DNA of 64,000 nucleotides, taken from positions 124,001-188,000 of the forward strand of contig DATNQM010000042.1 of assembly GCA_036704045.1 (NCBI GenBank). Reading direction: 5' to 3'. Below are positions 54,450-62,913 of the stretch, one piece after another. The translations under genes were made by a program, and so were the position numbers. The stretch's first letter is position 1; each line of letters begins with the position of its first letter. The notes beneath the pieces are model-generated. The model searched no databases. It was not told where the DNA came from and was given only the letters and a program-made list of their open reading frames with translations. This stretch comes from Ancylothrix sp036704045. GTDB lineage: Bacteria > Cyanobacteriota > Cyanobacteriia > Cyanobacteriales > Oscillatoriaceae.

Positions 54450-54483
54450 AAAAGGGACAATGCCCAAGGGTTTTGTCTCTTTT
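54450..54483 (+). terminator. Terminator of hisS
   Basis: AAAAGGGACAA (54450-54460) pairs with TTGTCTCTTTT (54473-54483), an 11-base stem with one G-U pair, around a loop containing a second small GCCC/GGGT pairing. It is followed by CTTGAG rather than a long T-run, but the stem itself ends in TTTT. Confidence 0.7.
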
Positions 54484-54725
54484 CTTGAGTTTATAATCAG
54501 ACAAAAACAGGTAAGAGGGTAAGGTTTTACCGTAATTCCATACAGAAAGAGGCAAGATATACTTTTATAGCAATACATAATGGGACTTAGTTAAAAAAAT
54601 AATGCTTTTAGGTAAGACAGAACTTAGAGGTTTTTAAAAACTATTAAAACTATTTAAATTTTAATTTAAAAGTTTTGTAATCTATTATATAAAGTTTGTA
54701 TTTTTATAGTTATTGAGGTTTCCCG

Positions 54726-55709
54726 ATGAAAAAGGAAGAGTTATTGCAAATTATTGACGAAGCTGCTAACAATAAACGAACACATCTTGACCTTTCGGAT
54801 CAAAAATTGACGGTGATACCTCCAGAAATTGGTACACTGACGCATTTAAAACAGTTATCTCTAATTGGCAATTATTTAAAGGAAATACCGGCAGAAATTG
54901 GCAATTTAGTAAATTTAAAAAAACTTGATATTAGTTTTAATGAACTGACATCATTGCCTGTCGGACTTGATTCACTGAATTTAACAGAACTGCTGTTGAC
55001 TTATAATAAGTTAACATCATTGCCAGCCGAAGTTGGCAATTTAAACAAATTAGTTAAACTTGACCTTAGTGGGAATAAGTTAACGGAATTACCATCAGAA
55101 ATTGGCAAATTTGTTAATCTTAAGGAATTATATTTGGGTGAGAATAGACTTAGTACATTGCCTATTGAGATTGGAAACTTAAGAAAGTTGGAAAAGCTTT
55201 ATCTGTTGCGTAATCAACTTAAGGAATTACCGGCATCTATTGGCAATCTTACTAATCTCTATATTTTAGATTTAGGGAAAAATAATCTTACCTCTCTCCC
55301 AAGCGAAATTTGTAATCTTTTTAATTTAAAAAACTTAGCATTTTGGAGTAATCAACTCAATTCTTTACCGCTACAAATTGGGAATTTTAAAAAGTTACAA
55401 GTTTTCGATGTTTCGGGTAATCAACTTACGGATTTGCCGTCGGAAATAGGAAAAATTGTTAATGTGTTAGAGTTAAATTTATCTAACAACCAACTAAAAA
55501 AACTACCTCCAGAAATTGGAAACCTCATAAATTTAACGCATTTATATCTTGCAGGTAATGAGTTGACAGAAGTTCCAAAACAAATTGCCAATTTTACTAA
55601 TCTTCAAGTGTTGATTTTGAATGAAAATCAAGAAAATCAGTTGCCGGTGGATGTTCTTAAAAAAGGAACTCAAGGCATTTTAGCTTATCTTCAAAATACG
55701 TCTAAATAA
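54726..55709 (+). CDS. Leucine-rich-repeat protein
   Basis: The 327-residue protein consists, after a 20-residue helical cap, of about 12 leucine-rich repeats of 23 residues with the consensus LPxEIGNLxNLxxLxLxxNxL (for example PAEIGNLVNLKKLDISFNEL). This is the LRR type found in cyanobacterial ROCO-like and plant PIRL proteins, but no GTPase, kinase or membrane domain is attached. It ends shortly after the last repeat (ILAYLQNTSK). GAGG lies nine bases before the ATG. LRR proteins act in protein-protein binding; the partner is unknown. Internal repeats could allow copy-number change. Confidence 0.88.
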   Translation: MKKEELLQIIDEAANNKRTHLDLSDQKLTVIPPEIGTLTHLKQLSLIGNYLKEIPAEIGNLVNLKKLDISFNELTSLPVGLDSLNLTELLLTYNKLTSLPAEVGNLNKLVKLDLSGNKLTELPSEIGKFVNLKELYLGENRLSTLPIEIGNLRKLEKLYLLRNQLKELPASIGNLTNLYILDLGKNNLTSLPSEICNLFNLKNLAFWSNQLNSLPLQIGNFKKLQVFDVSGNQLTDLPSEIGKIVNVLELNLSNNQLKKLPPEIGNLINLTHLYLAGNELTEVPKQIANFTNLQVLILNENQENQLPVDVLKKGTQGILAYLQNTSK

Positions 55710-55765
55710 TGGCGATTAAACGTATTTTACGTTTAGGCTAAATATATTATTGCCGTTTGTCATAG

Positions 55766-56077
55766 TTAGAGTCTGAAGGCGATTATAGCCACTAAAACGA
55801 CCAAACCGAGCGCCTGACGGAAGTAGTTTACCCCCTCAAACAACTCCAGCCATGCCCAAGTGAACCAAGCCCCAAACCCCACTAAATCTAATCCTGCTTG
55901 GAGATTGCCGCTAGGGACGACGAATTGAAGTAAAGTTGCTGTCAACGCTACTATAAGCGGTAAATTCGGTGGCTGAGCAATAACAATGTTGCCTGATTTA
56001 TCTCGAAAAGTTCTATCAAACAACGTGCTACTCTGTGCCTGAATTTCCTCTGAATCCCTGTTTCCTTGATACGACAT
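55766..56077 (-). CDS. Small membrane protein of unknown function
   Basis: A 103-residue protein with a polar N-terminus (1-37, including FDRTFRDKSGNIVIAQPPNLP) and three hydrophobic segments (about 39-55, 64-82, 87-102). TWAWLELFEGVNYFRQALG between the last two is the most distinctive stretch. Similar short proteins are common in cyanobacteria without an assigned role. Its start lies about 105 bases from the left end of the IS1-family element, so its upstream region was separated from older flanking DNA by that insertion. Confidence 0.7.
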   Translation of the reverse strand: MSYQGNRDSEEIQAQSSTLFDRTFRDKSGNIVIAQPPNLPLIVALTATLLQFVVPSGNLQAGLDLVGFGAWFTWAWLELFEGVNYFRQALGLVVLVAIIAFRL

Positions 56078-56182
56078 CTACTCTGCCTCAATGTTAATTA
56101 ACCCATATTTTAAGGCTGTTTTTTCTATTTGAAATCTAACTCAAGTTGGAGATTAATCTTGGGATCACTCCTTCGGTATTTT

Positions 56183-56938
56183 GGCGTTGCTGAATTGAGG
56201 TATGAATCAAACCGGAACCGGAACATCTAAAAACTTGAGATAATGAATTAATAAACGGATTGAATATCCTAACATTTCAACAGATTTAGAATAGCAAAGA
56301 GTTCGGCGATGTAGCCTAGCTAAATAGTGTCTTAAACGGGTATTTTCCCCCTCTACTCTGGTCATATAAGTTTTGCTGACAATGTGATCGAGATCAGGAA
56401 TGAAAACCGGATAAACTGGCCATCCATCTGTCACATAAAAATAGCATTCCCAAGATTTGACTAATTCCCATAAAGGACGAAAAGTTTCTGCGCTACGAGA
56501 TCCTAAAACCCAACCTAAAATTCCGGCTTTGAAGTGGTCAACTACTGTCCACAGCCAAATTATGTTTTTTTTGAGCCAGAAGAAGGTTTTTAATTCATCA
56601 AGTTCTGCTACTTCAGGTAATATCTCTGGGTCATAGGCTTCAGGTAACAATTTTCCCACTGCTTTAACCCAGGTGATAATGGTCGTGTGATGAACTCCCT
56701 TAACTCGTTCAATTTCCCGAAAACCCATACCATTAACATACATTTTCAGGCATTCTTTTTTAATTGCATCACTGTATCCTTTGTGTGGCTCATAAGAGTC
56801 GATAAACTGGCGACCACACTTAACACAGATGTGGTTCTGTTTACCTTTTTTCAGGCCATTTTTGCGAATATGGGTTGATTGGCATTCAGGACATTGCATC
56901 AACATTCACCTAAATTCATACCTCTATTATGCAACGCC
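56183..56938 (-). mobile_element. IS1-family insertion sequence, apparently intact
   Basis: The element is 756 bp. Imperfect 25-bp terminal inverted repeats lie at 56183-56207 and 56914-56938; both begin GGCGTTGC and end GAGGTATGAAT, with a few mismatches between. They are flanked by a perfect 8-bp direct repeat GGTATTTT (56175-56182 and 56939-56946), the target duplication. One full-length transposase gene fills the element. Size, ends and 8-bp duplication fit the IS1 family. The internal CCGG sites are not of the RCCGGY type that dominates the surrounding genes. Confidence 0.92.
56207..56899 (-). CDS. IS1-family transposase (single-frame type)
   Basis: The 230-residue transposase starts at ATG 56899 (AGGTG seven bases upstream; an ATG at 56905 is in frame). 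The N-terminus is an InsA-like zinc finger, CPECQSTHIRKNG with CVKCGRQFI, followed by a helix-turn-helix (GFREIERVKGVHHTTIITWV). The C-terminal catalytic domain has the DDE residues of IS1: ELDELKTF, VTDGWPVY and VEGENTRLRHYL. Unlike E. coli IS1, no frameshift is needed to join the two parts. The stop codon begins inside the left terminal repeat. Length is normal, so the enzyme may be active. Confidence 0.93.
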   Translation of the reverse strand: MQCPECQSTHIRKNGLKKGKQNHICVKCGRQFIDSYEPHKGYSDAIKKECLKMYVNGMGFREIERVKGVHHTTIITWVKAVGKLLPEAYDPEILPEVAELDELKTFFWLKKNIIWLWTVVDHFKAGILGWVLGSRSAETFRPLWELVKSWECYFYVTDGWPVYPVFIPDLDHIVSKTYMTRVEGENTRLRHYLARLHRRTLCYSKSVEMLGYSIRLLIHYLKFLDVPVPV

Positions 56939-56946
56939 GGTATTTT

Positions 56947-57253
56947 TATATAGAAATTAATATGCCATTACCAACAATCTCTAATCTTGCTGTGGTTGAG
57001 ATGTATTGAATTTCAGTAAATTAAGTAGAAGCACCTAACTACTGGTTTTGTTGGATTAAGCGTAAGGGCAACTCATCAAAGGCTTGTGATTGTTGGGTTT
57101 CGTTCCTTAACCCAACCTACATTACTACATTACCTAGAATTTAATTAAGTTGACTTACTTAGAAACACCACATTTGTTTTATAAAGCTTCATGGTGGCAC
57201 GATAGTTATCTTTTATTGAGGAATTTTTAAGTAAGCTTATGCTCTTTCCAGCA
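56947..57253. other. Intergenic region with TTGGGTT palindrome
   Basis: About 300 bases between the IS element and the next minus-strand gene. It contains the stem-loop TTGGGTT-TCGTTCCTT-AACCCAA at 57093-57115, followed by CCTAC. The AACCCAACCTAC end is shared with the palindrome at 48716-48743, so this is probably another member of that dispersed family. No gene seen. Confidence 0.6.
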
Positions 57254-57904
57254 TTATAAATCGCTATGGGTAGCCACCGGCAGGCGCAAACACAAATAAG
57301 CCAACGGCCCAAACAATGGTATCAACGAAACTACCCAAAACAAAGTATTATTTTTTATGCCTCTGCGTGCCATATCATCCCCTAATAAAGCAGGAAAAAG
57401 TAGGCATAGGGCGCAAAAATCTAAACTCATTACATGAATAAATCTTTTGCTTTGCCATTGGGCAATAAAATCTGCCCAATCAGCATTAACTAAACCCCAA
57501 GAAACCAAACCGGCACTTCCTAAAAGCAACAAAATTGCAGTTATTTTCGAGTTGAAAATTTTCAGAAACCAGCTTTTTTGACCGGCAAATTCTGGATTAG
57601 AATTTCGTAATGCTAAATAGGGCAAAATAGCAAAGGCACCAAGGCCAAAAGATAACACAGCAAAGGGCCATGCCGGCACTTTTTGACCTCTACCATCAAA
57701 AAACAACACACAACTGTAAATAATCGGCCAAATTCCCATAATATTAAACAGGGAAACAATCAAAGGATTAATACCTTCTATTTCGCCGGTGGATAGTTTT
57801 TTAATCAACTCAAACGTTTCTTGAAAATTATCGGGTGGGGCGAGAAAAGCTGCATACATAATCCCCCCTAACCAAAGTATCCAAAATAGATTTTTTCCTT
57901 TCAT
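57254..57904 (-). CDS. Cyanobacterial integral membrane protein of unknown function
   Basis: From ATG 57904 the protein has 216 residues (the open frame extends upstream into hrcA but that part is an out-of-frame shadow). It has about six hydrophobic helices, with LFWILWLGGIMYAAFLAPPDNFQ at the start, MGIWPIIYSCVLFFDGRGQKVPAWPF in the middle and NNTLFWVVSLIPLFGPLAYL at the end. I do not recognise a named family. It starts 29 bases after the end of hrcA on the same strand and is probably co-transcribed with it. Confidence 0.75.
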   Translation of the reverse strand: MKGKNLFWILWLGGIMYAAFLAPPDNFQETFELIKKLSTGEIEGINPLIVSLFNIMGIWPIIYSCVLFFDGRGQKVPAWPFAVLSFGLGAFAILPYLALRNSNPEFAGQKSWFLKIFNSKITAILLLLGSAGLVSWGLVNADWADFIAQWQSKRFIHVMSLDFCALCLLFPALLGDDMARRGIKNNTLFWVVSLIPLFGPLAYLCLRLPVATHSDL

Positions 57905-57933
57905 ATTTTCCAATTTTTGATTTTTAAAAACTT

Positions 57934-59016
57934 TTAACTTAAGGCTTCTGAGAGGTAATCGGCGGCGGCTTCTACCATTGCCATTGCATTTTCGTAGTGC
58001 ATTCGCGTTGGGCCCAAAACACCCACACTTCCCACCGGCATTCCGCCCCGACGATAAGGAGAAGAAATTAGCGTACAAGTGCGAATTGTATCAATTGGAT
58101 TTTCGCTACCAATGCGAACATTTACGCGTTTTCCTGTGTTTTCCGTTTCCGTATTTTCAAAAATTAATGGACAAAGTTGTTCTTGTTCTTCTTCTAATAA
58201 TTGCATCAAAGTTTGGACTTGATTAAGTTCAGAAAATTCGGGGTGTCGCAAAACTTCCGAAACTCCACTTACTACAAGTCTGGTAGCAGCAGGACTTTTA
58301 AAACGGCGAGTCCAGTCTGCGATCATTGCGCGTAACCATTCTGCATAAATTTGAAATTCGCGGTCAAGTTCTCCCCAGTCTAATTTTGACAGTTCTGTGA
58401 GAGGACTATCGCGCAATTTGCTATTTAAAAAATTCGATAAAATTTGGAGAGTTCTTTCTAACAATTCTGTGTCTAACTCTTCTCCTTCTGGTGTTTTTGG
58501 CAATTCCATTAAAGTTGATTTTGTTTCCAAAGCATCGGTTACTACAATCAACATAACTCGCTGAGAATCAACAGTTATTAACTGCAAATGTCGCAACCGG
58601 CTGGTGTTAGTTTGGGGTAGGGTAATTAGAGTAATATAACCGCTTAAGGTAGCGAGAAGTTGGGCTGCATCTCTGACTAAAGCTTCTAAACTCCAGTCTT
58701 CTAAATTAAGCCGATCACGGATGACATTTTCCATGCGCCGAGAAAGAGTTTCTGAAGGCGTGATAAGTTGGTCTACATAAATGCGATAACCAGAGTCGGA
58801 AGGAACACGACCGGCAGAGGTATGGGGTTGATAGAGAAGACCGGCTTTTTCGAGATAGCCTAAACAAGAACGAATAGTTGCGGGGCTAACGTTTAAATTA
58901 TATTCTTCTGCCAAAACTTTTGAACCTACGGGTTCGGCTGTGGCGATATAATGACGCACAGTGCAGCGGAGAATATATTGTTGCCGGTCATTGAGATGGA
59001 TTGGTACTTGAGACAT
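57934..59016 (-). CDS. hrcA: Heat-inducible transcription repressor HrcA
   Basis: A 360-residue protein with the HrcA winged-helix N-terminus: LNDRQQYILRCTVRHYIATAEPVGSKVLAEE, then SPATIRSCLGYLEKAGLLYQPHTSAGRVPSDSGYRIYVD, and a C-terminal domain ending SVGVLGPTRMHYENAMAMVE. HrcA represses groE genes by binding CIRCE operators and is kept active by GroEL. I found no CIRCE inverted repeat upstream of this gene, so autoregulation through CIRCE is not supported here. The membrane-protein gene follows after 29 bases and a Cdc48-like gene lies 209 bases upstream on the same strand. Confidence 0.93.
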   Translation of the reverse strand: MSQVPIHLNDRQQYILRCTVRHYIATAEPVGSKVLAEEYNLNVSPATIRSCLGYLEKAGLLYQPHTSAGRVPSDSGYRIYVDQLITPSETLSRRMENVIRDRLNLEDWSLEALVRDAAQLLATLSGYITLITLPQTNTSRLRHLQLITVDSQRVMLIVVTDALETKSTLMELPKTPEGEELDTELLERTLQILSNFLNSKLRDSPLTELSKLDWGELDREFQIYAEWLRAMIADWTRRFKSPAATRLVVSGVSEVLRHPEFSELNQVQTLMQLLEEEQEQLCPLIFENTETENTGKRVNVRIGSENPIDTIRTCTLISSPYRRGGMPVGSVGVLGPTRMHYENAMAMVEAAADYLSEALS

Positions 59017-59225
59017 AAAATCGCAATTTTATCCAGGTAAAAAAAATTTTTAGGAGCCCTTAGTCTGAGTGAGACCGGCATTGTCATCCCTAAAAGTTTT
59101 ATTGATTAAAAATACAATATAACGCAGTTTTGCACTCAAGTAGGAAAGAAAGTAGTAACAAAAATAACACAAGATTAGAAATGGGGAATTGAGAAAAATT
59201 TTACCAATCCCCGCATCCCTGTTGA

Positions 59226-61040
59226 TTACCAACCTCCCCCTTTAGACCCGCAGACAACGGCGTAGGCGTGTTCAAAATCGGGGTTATTTACGCGGATTTC
59301 TTGGGGGTTGGAACCGCCACCGGCCCGAAATTTGCGGATTGCTTCCAAAGCAGCTTGATTGCTGAAATGCGCTAAATCTGCGCCATTCCAGCCCTCGGTA
59401 CGATCAGCCCACTCGGCTAAATTGACGCCTTCGAGGGGCCGGTCTTGGTTATGAACTTTTAAAATTGACATCCGGCTATTTACATCGGGTAAACCGACTT
59501 CAATTTGCAGTTCTAAACGTCCAGCCCGTAGGATAGCTGGGTCAATAGCTTCGGGCCGGTTGGTAGCTGCAATTAAAAGGATATCGGGCGAAGCTTGTAA
59601 GCCATCGAGTTCTGTAAGTAACTGTCCTACTACCCGGTCACTTACGCCGGAGTCGCCCTTATGGACACCTCTGGCGGGGACGAGGGTATCAATTTCATCG
59701 ATGAAAATGACGCAGGGTGAGGCTTGGGAGGCTTTGAGGAAGAGTTCTCTCACAGCTTGCTCGGCTGCTCCAACCCAGCGGCTGAGGAGTTCGGCGCCGG
59801 TGATGTTGATGAAGTTGGCCCGCGCTTGGGAGGCTAGGGCTTTGGCCAGGAGGGTTTTGCCGGTGCCGGGCGGCCCCCACAATAAGATGCCTCGCGGGGC
59901 TTTGGCGCCGGTTTGGCGATAAAGTTCGGGATAAAGTAGCGCTCCTTCGACTGATTCTTGTAGAGTTTGTTTGATGGTTTCTAAGCCGCCGATGTCTTCC
60001 CAGGCGATGTTGGGGGTTTCGACTTCCAAGGAACGCAAAACTGAGGGTTTGATGTCTTTAAGGGCTTGGATAAAATCGCTTTGGGTGACGCTGAGGTTGT
60101 TGGGGATGGGGCTATCTGGTGTGGGGACTTGCCGGCGGAGGGCGTTGTAGGCGGCTTTTTGGCAAAGGGCTTTGATGTCTGCGCCCACAAAGCCTAAGCA
60201 GATGTCTGCTAGTTCTGATAGGTTAACGGTGTTATCGATGGGGACGTTTTCGGTGTGGAGTTGCAAAATTTCTAGGCGTCCTTGTTTGTCGGGGACGCGA
60301 AAGGTGATTTCTCGGTCAAACCGGCCAGGCCGACGCAGGGCTGGATCGAGGCTGTCGGGTCGGTTGGTTGCGGCTAAGACTATGATGCCGGTGTTTGGTG
60401 AAAATCCATCCATTAACCCTAAGAGTTGTCCGACAATTCGTTTTTCTACTTCGCCTTCTACTTGTTGCCGGTTGGGACAAAGGGTGTCTATTTCATCTAT
60501 GAATATTAAACAAGGGGCGCTGTTGCTGGCTTTAGCAAATATTTCTCTGAGTTTTGTTTCGGCTTCGCCATAATATTTGCCGATAATTTCGGGGCCGGTG
60601 ATGGCGATATAGTTGACTCCTAATTGTTCTGCGAGGGTTCTTGCAGTGAGTGTTTTGCCGGTGCCGGGGGGGCCCACAAATAAAATACCTCTTGTAGGTT
60701 CTAAGCCTAGTTTTTGTAATAATTCTGGGCGTTTTAAAGGTATTTCTACGAGGTCTTGTAATTCTTTTATTATATGTGTTAAACCACCAATTTTTTCCGT
60801 TAGTTTTTTAACAGAAGGTTGGGCTGTTTGGTTGTTGGTTTGAGATGGGGGAGTAATAATAACTTCAGGAGAGGGTTGCTGCTGTGGTTTAGCGCGGGGA
60901 ATATTGCCTTGGGTGGGTATATTGCTGAGGCTACGAGTGTTGATGCGAATATCAGTTTTAATATCTCCTTGTTGGATTTTTTCTTCTAAGGTTTTTGCGA
61001 GTTCAAGAAGTTCTTCAAATCCTTTAAATATATCGCTCAT
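59226..61040 (-). CDS. Cdc48/VAT-like double AAA ATPase
   Basis: The 604-residue protein has two AAA modules, each with GPPGTGKT (first at 123-130) and Walker B FIDEIDTL, and the arginine-rich second region of homology (NRPDSLDPALRRPGRFDRE and NRPEAIDPAILRAGRLE). The first 80 residues are Pro/Gln-rich and replace the N-terminal substrate domain of true Cdc48/VAT, so adaptor binding must differ. In the second module the usual arginine-finger pair reads RAGRLE. Such proteins form hexameric unfoldases that pull substrates through a central pore. This gene lies upstream of hrcA, suggesting a protein-quality-control neighbourhood. Confidence 0.9.
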   Translation of the reverse strand: MSDIFKGFEELLELAKTLEEKIQQGDIKTDIRINTRSLSNIPTQGNIPRAKPQQQPSPEVIITPPSQTNNQTAQPSVKKLTEKIGGLTHIIKELQDLVEIPLKRPELLQKLGLEPTRGILFVGPPGTGKTLTARTLAEQLGVNYIAITGPEIIGKYYGEAETKLREIFAKASNSAPCLIFIDEIDTLCPNRQQVEGEVEKRIVGQLLGLMDGFSPNTGIIVLAATNRPDSLDPALRRPGRFDREITFRVPDKQGRLEILQLHTENVPIDNTVNLSELADICLGFVGADIKALCQKAAYNALRRQVPTPDSPIPNNLSVTQSDFIQALKDIKPSVLRSLEVETPNIAWEDIGGLETIKQTLQESVEGALLYPELYRQTGAKAPRGILLWGPPGTGKTLLAKALASQARANFINITGAELLSRWVGAAEQAVRELFLKASQASPCVIFIDEIDTLVPARGVHKGDSGVSDRVVGQLLTELDGLQASPDILLIAATNRPEAIDPAILRAGRLELQIEVGLPDVNSRMSILKVHNQDRPLEGVNLAEWADRTEGWNGADLAHFSNQAALEAIRKFRAGGGSNPQEIRVNNPDFEHAYAVVCGSKGGGW

Positions 61041-61502
61041 GGATTTTTGCCTATAATAAATCGAGATGATTCTTAGTTTAGCAATTTTAGCTTGGATATT
61101 ATGTCAGTCATAGGTTAGAGATATTCAAAACCCGAAATATGCTTATTAAGCTTACGATTCTTGATGATACATCTCACATTTTTTTGAGGTTTAAAGACTA
61201 TAAATTTTCCTGTTTGTCGAAAACAATTAAAAGTTTAAGCTTGGTTAAATATTGTCTTGACAAAATGTGTTGTTTAGAAAAATGTAATCTAAAACAAGAA
61301 AATAAAACATTTTATAATATATCTAAAATTAAAGCTTTAAAAAACAATTTACTAAGCAATTGCTCAACAACTAAAGTCGAAAAATATGACTATCCTAACG
61401 AGTGTCATTTTTAATTTTTGATTTTAAGTCAAGACGTTGTGACCTGAATAGGAAATTTTTAGGTTAAACATTGGTTTGTTAGTTGCAAATTGTGGTGTGA
61501 GA
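61041..61502. other. Intergenic region without supported gene
   Basis: About 460 AT-rich bases between divergent genes. A 91-codon frame at 61139-61414 has no ribosome-binding site and a Lys/Asn/Cys-rich composition unlike its neighbours, so it is not called. No repeat or hairpin stands out. Confidence 0.5.
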
Positions 61503-61775
61503 ATGCCTAAGAATAAAATATACTGTTTCCGCGCAAGTTATGAAAAATCTAAGCTTAATCAACAATCTACCCCAGATTGGCTGACAGTTGAGGCAGACTG
61601 GCAAGGTTATATGATTTCAACAGTTCCTTGGGTAGCTGACGTAGCCGTTGTTTTAGGGATTCTACAAATTGAAGAGTCCGTAGAAAGCTGGCAGAATTAT
61701 TTGGAAAGTTTGGGGTTTAGAGAAGTTGTGGTAGTTTGTTGTGAACGTATGTTCAAAGATAAAGGTTTTTATTGA
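61503..61775 (+). CDS. Small conserved protein of unknown function
   Basis: A 90-residue soluble protein from ATG 61503 (the frame extends nine codons upstream). It reads MPKNKIYCFRASYEKSKLNQ, then DWLTVEADWQGYMISTVPWVADVAVVLGILQIEESVESW, ending EVVVVCCERMFKDKGFY. The QNYLESLGFREV segment looks like part of a small alpha/beta fold. No family recognised. A strong terminator follows, which supports it being a real transcription unit. Confidence 0.65.
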   Translation: MPKNKIYCFRASYEKSKLNQQSTPDWLTVEADWQGYMISTVPWVADVAVVLGILQIEESVESWQNYLESLGFREVVVVCCERMFKDKGFY

Positions 61776-61782
61776 TAGTTTC

Positions 61783-61809
61783 GGGTGGGTTTTTCTGCCC
61801 ACCCTATTT
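61783..61809 (+). terminator. Terminator of the small gene upstream of msrP
   Basis: GGGTGGG (61783-61789) pairs with CCCACCC (61798-61804) around a T-rich loop, followed by TATTTAAATT. Confidence 0.8.
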
Positions 61810-61870
61810 AAATTACTGAGAAATTTTGATATCATTGTTTAGCATCAGTACAAATTGGAGTTAATTGATT

Positions 61871-62839
61871 GTGGTTTTGATTAAAATTTTGAAAGGTTGG
61901 GAAATTCCAGAGACTCAGGTAACTTCTGAAGATTTATTTTTAAATCGACGGGGTTTTATGAAAAGTTTAATAGGGGCCGGTTTGGCTGCAACGAGTTTGT
62001 CTTTGGTGGGTTGCGAACCAAAAAAAGAAGATAATCCTATTGCCGGTACAGTTAAGCTTGATGTTAAGACAAATCCAAATTTTAAGGACGTTGACCGGCC
62101 CATAACTGAAGAAGATTTTGCTTCCAGATACAATAATTTTTATGAATTTGGTGGGACTAAAAATATCTGGAAAAATGCTCGTGCTTTGCCGACGGATAGT
62201 TGGAAAGTTGAAGTAGCTGGGTTAGTGAAAAATCCTAAAACTTATGATTTGGATGATTTACAGAAAAAGTTTCCTATAGAGGAAAGAATTTATAGGTTTC
62301 GCTGTGTTGAAGCTTGGTCAATGGTAGTGCCTTGGATTGGGTTTGCAATGAAAAACTTAATAGCGGATGTGGAACCAACTTCTAAGGCAAAGTTTGTGCG
62401 TTTTACGTCTTTTTATGATGAAAAAATTACGCCTGGGCCGGTGGGTTTTGGCAATTATCCTTGGCCTTACCATGAGAGTTTAAGGGTTGATGAAATGGCA
62501 AATGATTTGGCTTTTTTTGCTACAGGTATTTATGGTCATTCTTTGCCAAAACAACACGGTGCTCCTATTCGGATGGTGGTTCCTTGGAAGTATGGTTTTA
62601 AGGGTGCAAAGTCGATTGTTAAAATTGAGTTTTTAGATAAGCAGCCGCCTACTTTTTGGAATACTTTAGTGGCAAGTGAGTATGATTTTGAGGCGAATGT
62701 TAATCCTAATAAGCCTCATCCTCGTTGGTCTCAGGCGGAGGAAAGAATTGTTGGCAAGGGGCCGGCTATTGCTTGGGAAAAAAGGCCAACTTTGCTTTAT
62801 AATGGCTATGAGGATTATGTGGGGAAACTTTATAGTTAG
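61871..62839 (+). CDS. msrP: Protein-methionine-sulfoxide reductase catalytic subunit MsrP
   Basis: A molybdopterin enzyme of the sulfite-oxidase fold (about 322 residues). GTG 61871 is favoured because GGAG lies ten bases upstream and the product then begins MVLIKILKGWEIPE as in relatives. A twin-arginine signal, LNRRGFMKSLIGAGLAATSL, leads to LVGC, which fits a lipobox. The molybdenum-ligand Cys is in YRFRCVEAWSMVVPW, and other cofactor contacts include YPWPYHESLRVDEM and HGAPIRMVVPWKYGFKG. MsrP repairs oxidised methionines in periplasmic proteins. The usual heme partner MsrQ is not encoded next to it: the following gene is a kinase. Confidence 0.92.
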   Translation: MVLIKILKGWEIPETQVTSEDLFLNRRGFMKSLIGAGLAATSLSLVGCEPKKEDNPIAGTVKLDVKTNPNFKDVDRPITEEDFASRYNNFYEFGGTKNIWKNARALPTDSWKVEVAGLVKNPKTYDLDDLQKKFPIEERIYRFRCVEAWSMVVPWIGFAMKNLIADVEPTSKAKFVRFTSFYDEKITPGPVGFGNYPWPYHESLRVDEMANDLAFFATGIYGHSLPKQHGAPIRMVVPWKYGFKGAKSIVKIEFLDKQPPTFWNTLVASEYDFEANVNPNKPHPRWSQAEERIVGKGPAIAWEKRPTLLYNGYEDYVGKLYS

Positions 62840-62842
62840 GAG

Positions 62843-62910
62843 TTTTTTTTCAAGGCGAGGTCACGGAGGTTAGCACAGAGGAACACAGAGGGTATTTGGG
62901 GGTTTTTTTG
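62843..62910 (+). repeat. Dispersed intergenic repeat, copy C (CACAGAGG type)
   Basis: A T-tract followed by AAGGCGAGG, TCACGGAGG, GCACAGAGG, AACACAGAGGG and GGTATTTGGGGGTTTTTTT. It matches copy A (15603-15668) at most positions, including the shared GCACAGAGGA and GAGGGTATTTGGG segments. It fills nearly the whole gap between msrP and the kinase gene. Confidence 0.8.
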
Positions 62911-62913
62911 CTT

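Noticed and set aside
57905..58078. 58-codon extension of the membrane-protein gene into hrcA
   Set aside because: It is an out-of-frame shadow of hrcA; ATG 57904 begins the hydrophobic protein properly.
59017..59225. CIRCE operator upstream of hrcA
   Set aside because: No TTAGCACTC/GAGTGCTAA inverted repeat is present in this gap.
61139..61414. 91-codon open frame, Lys/Asn/Cys-rich
   Set aside because: No ribosome-binding site, AT-rich composition like the surrounding gap and no recognisable motif.
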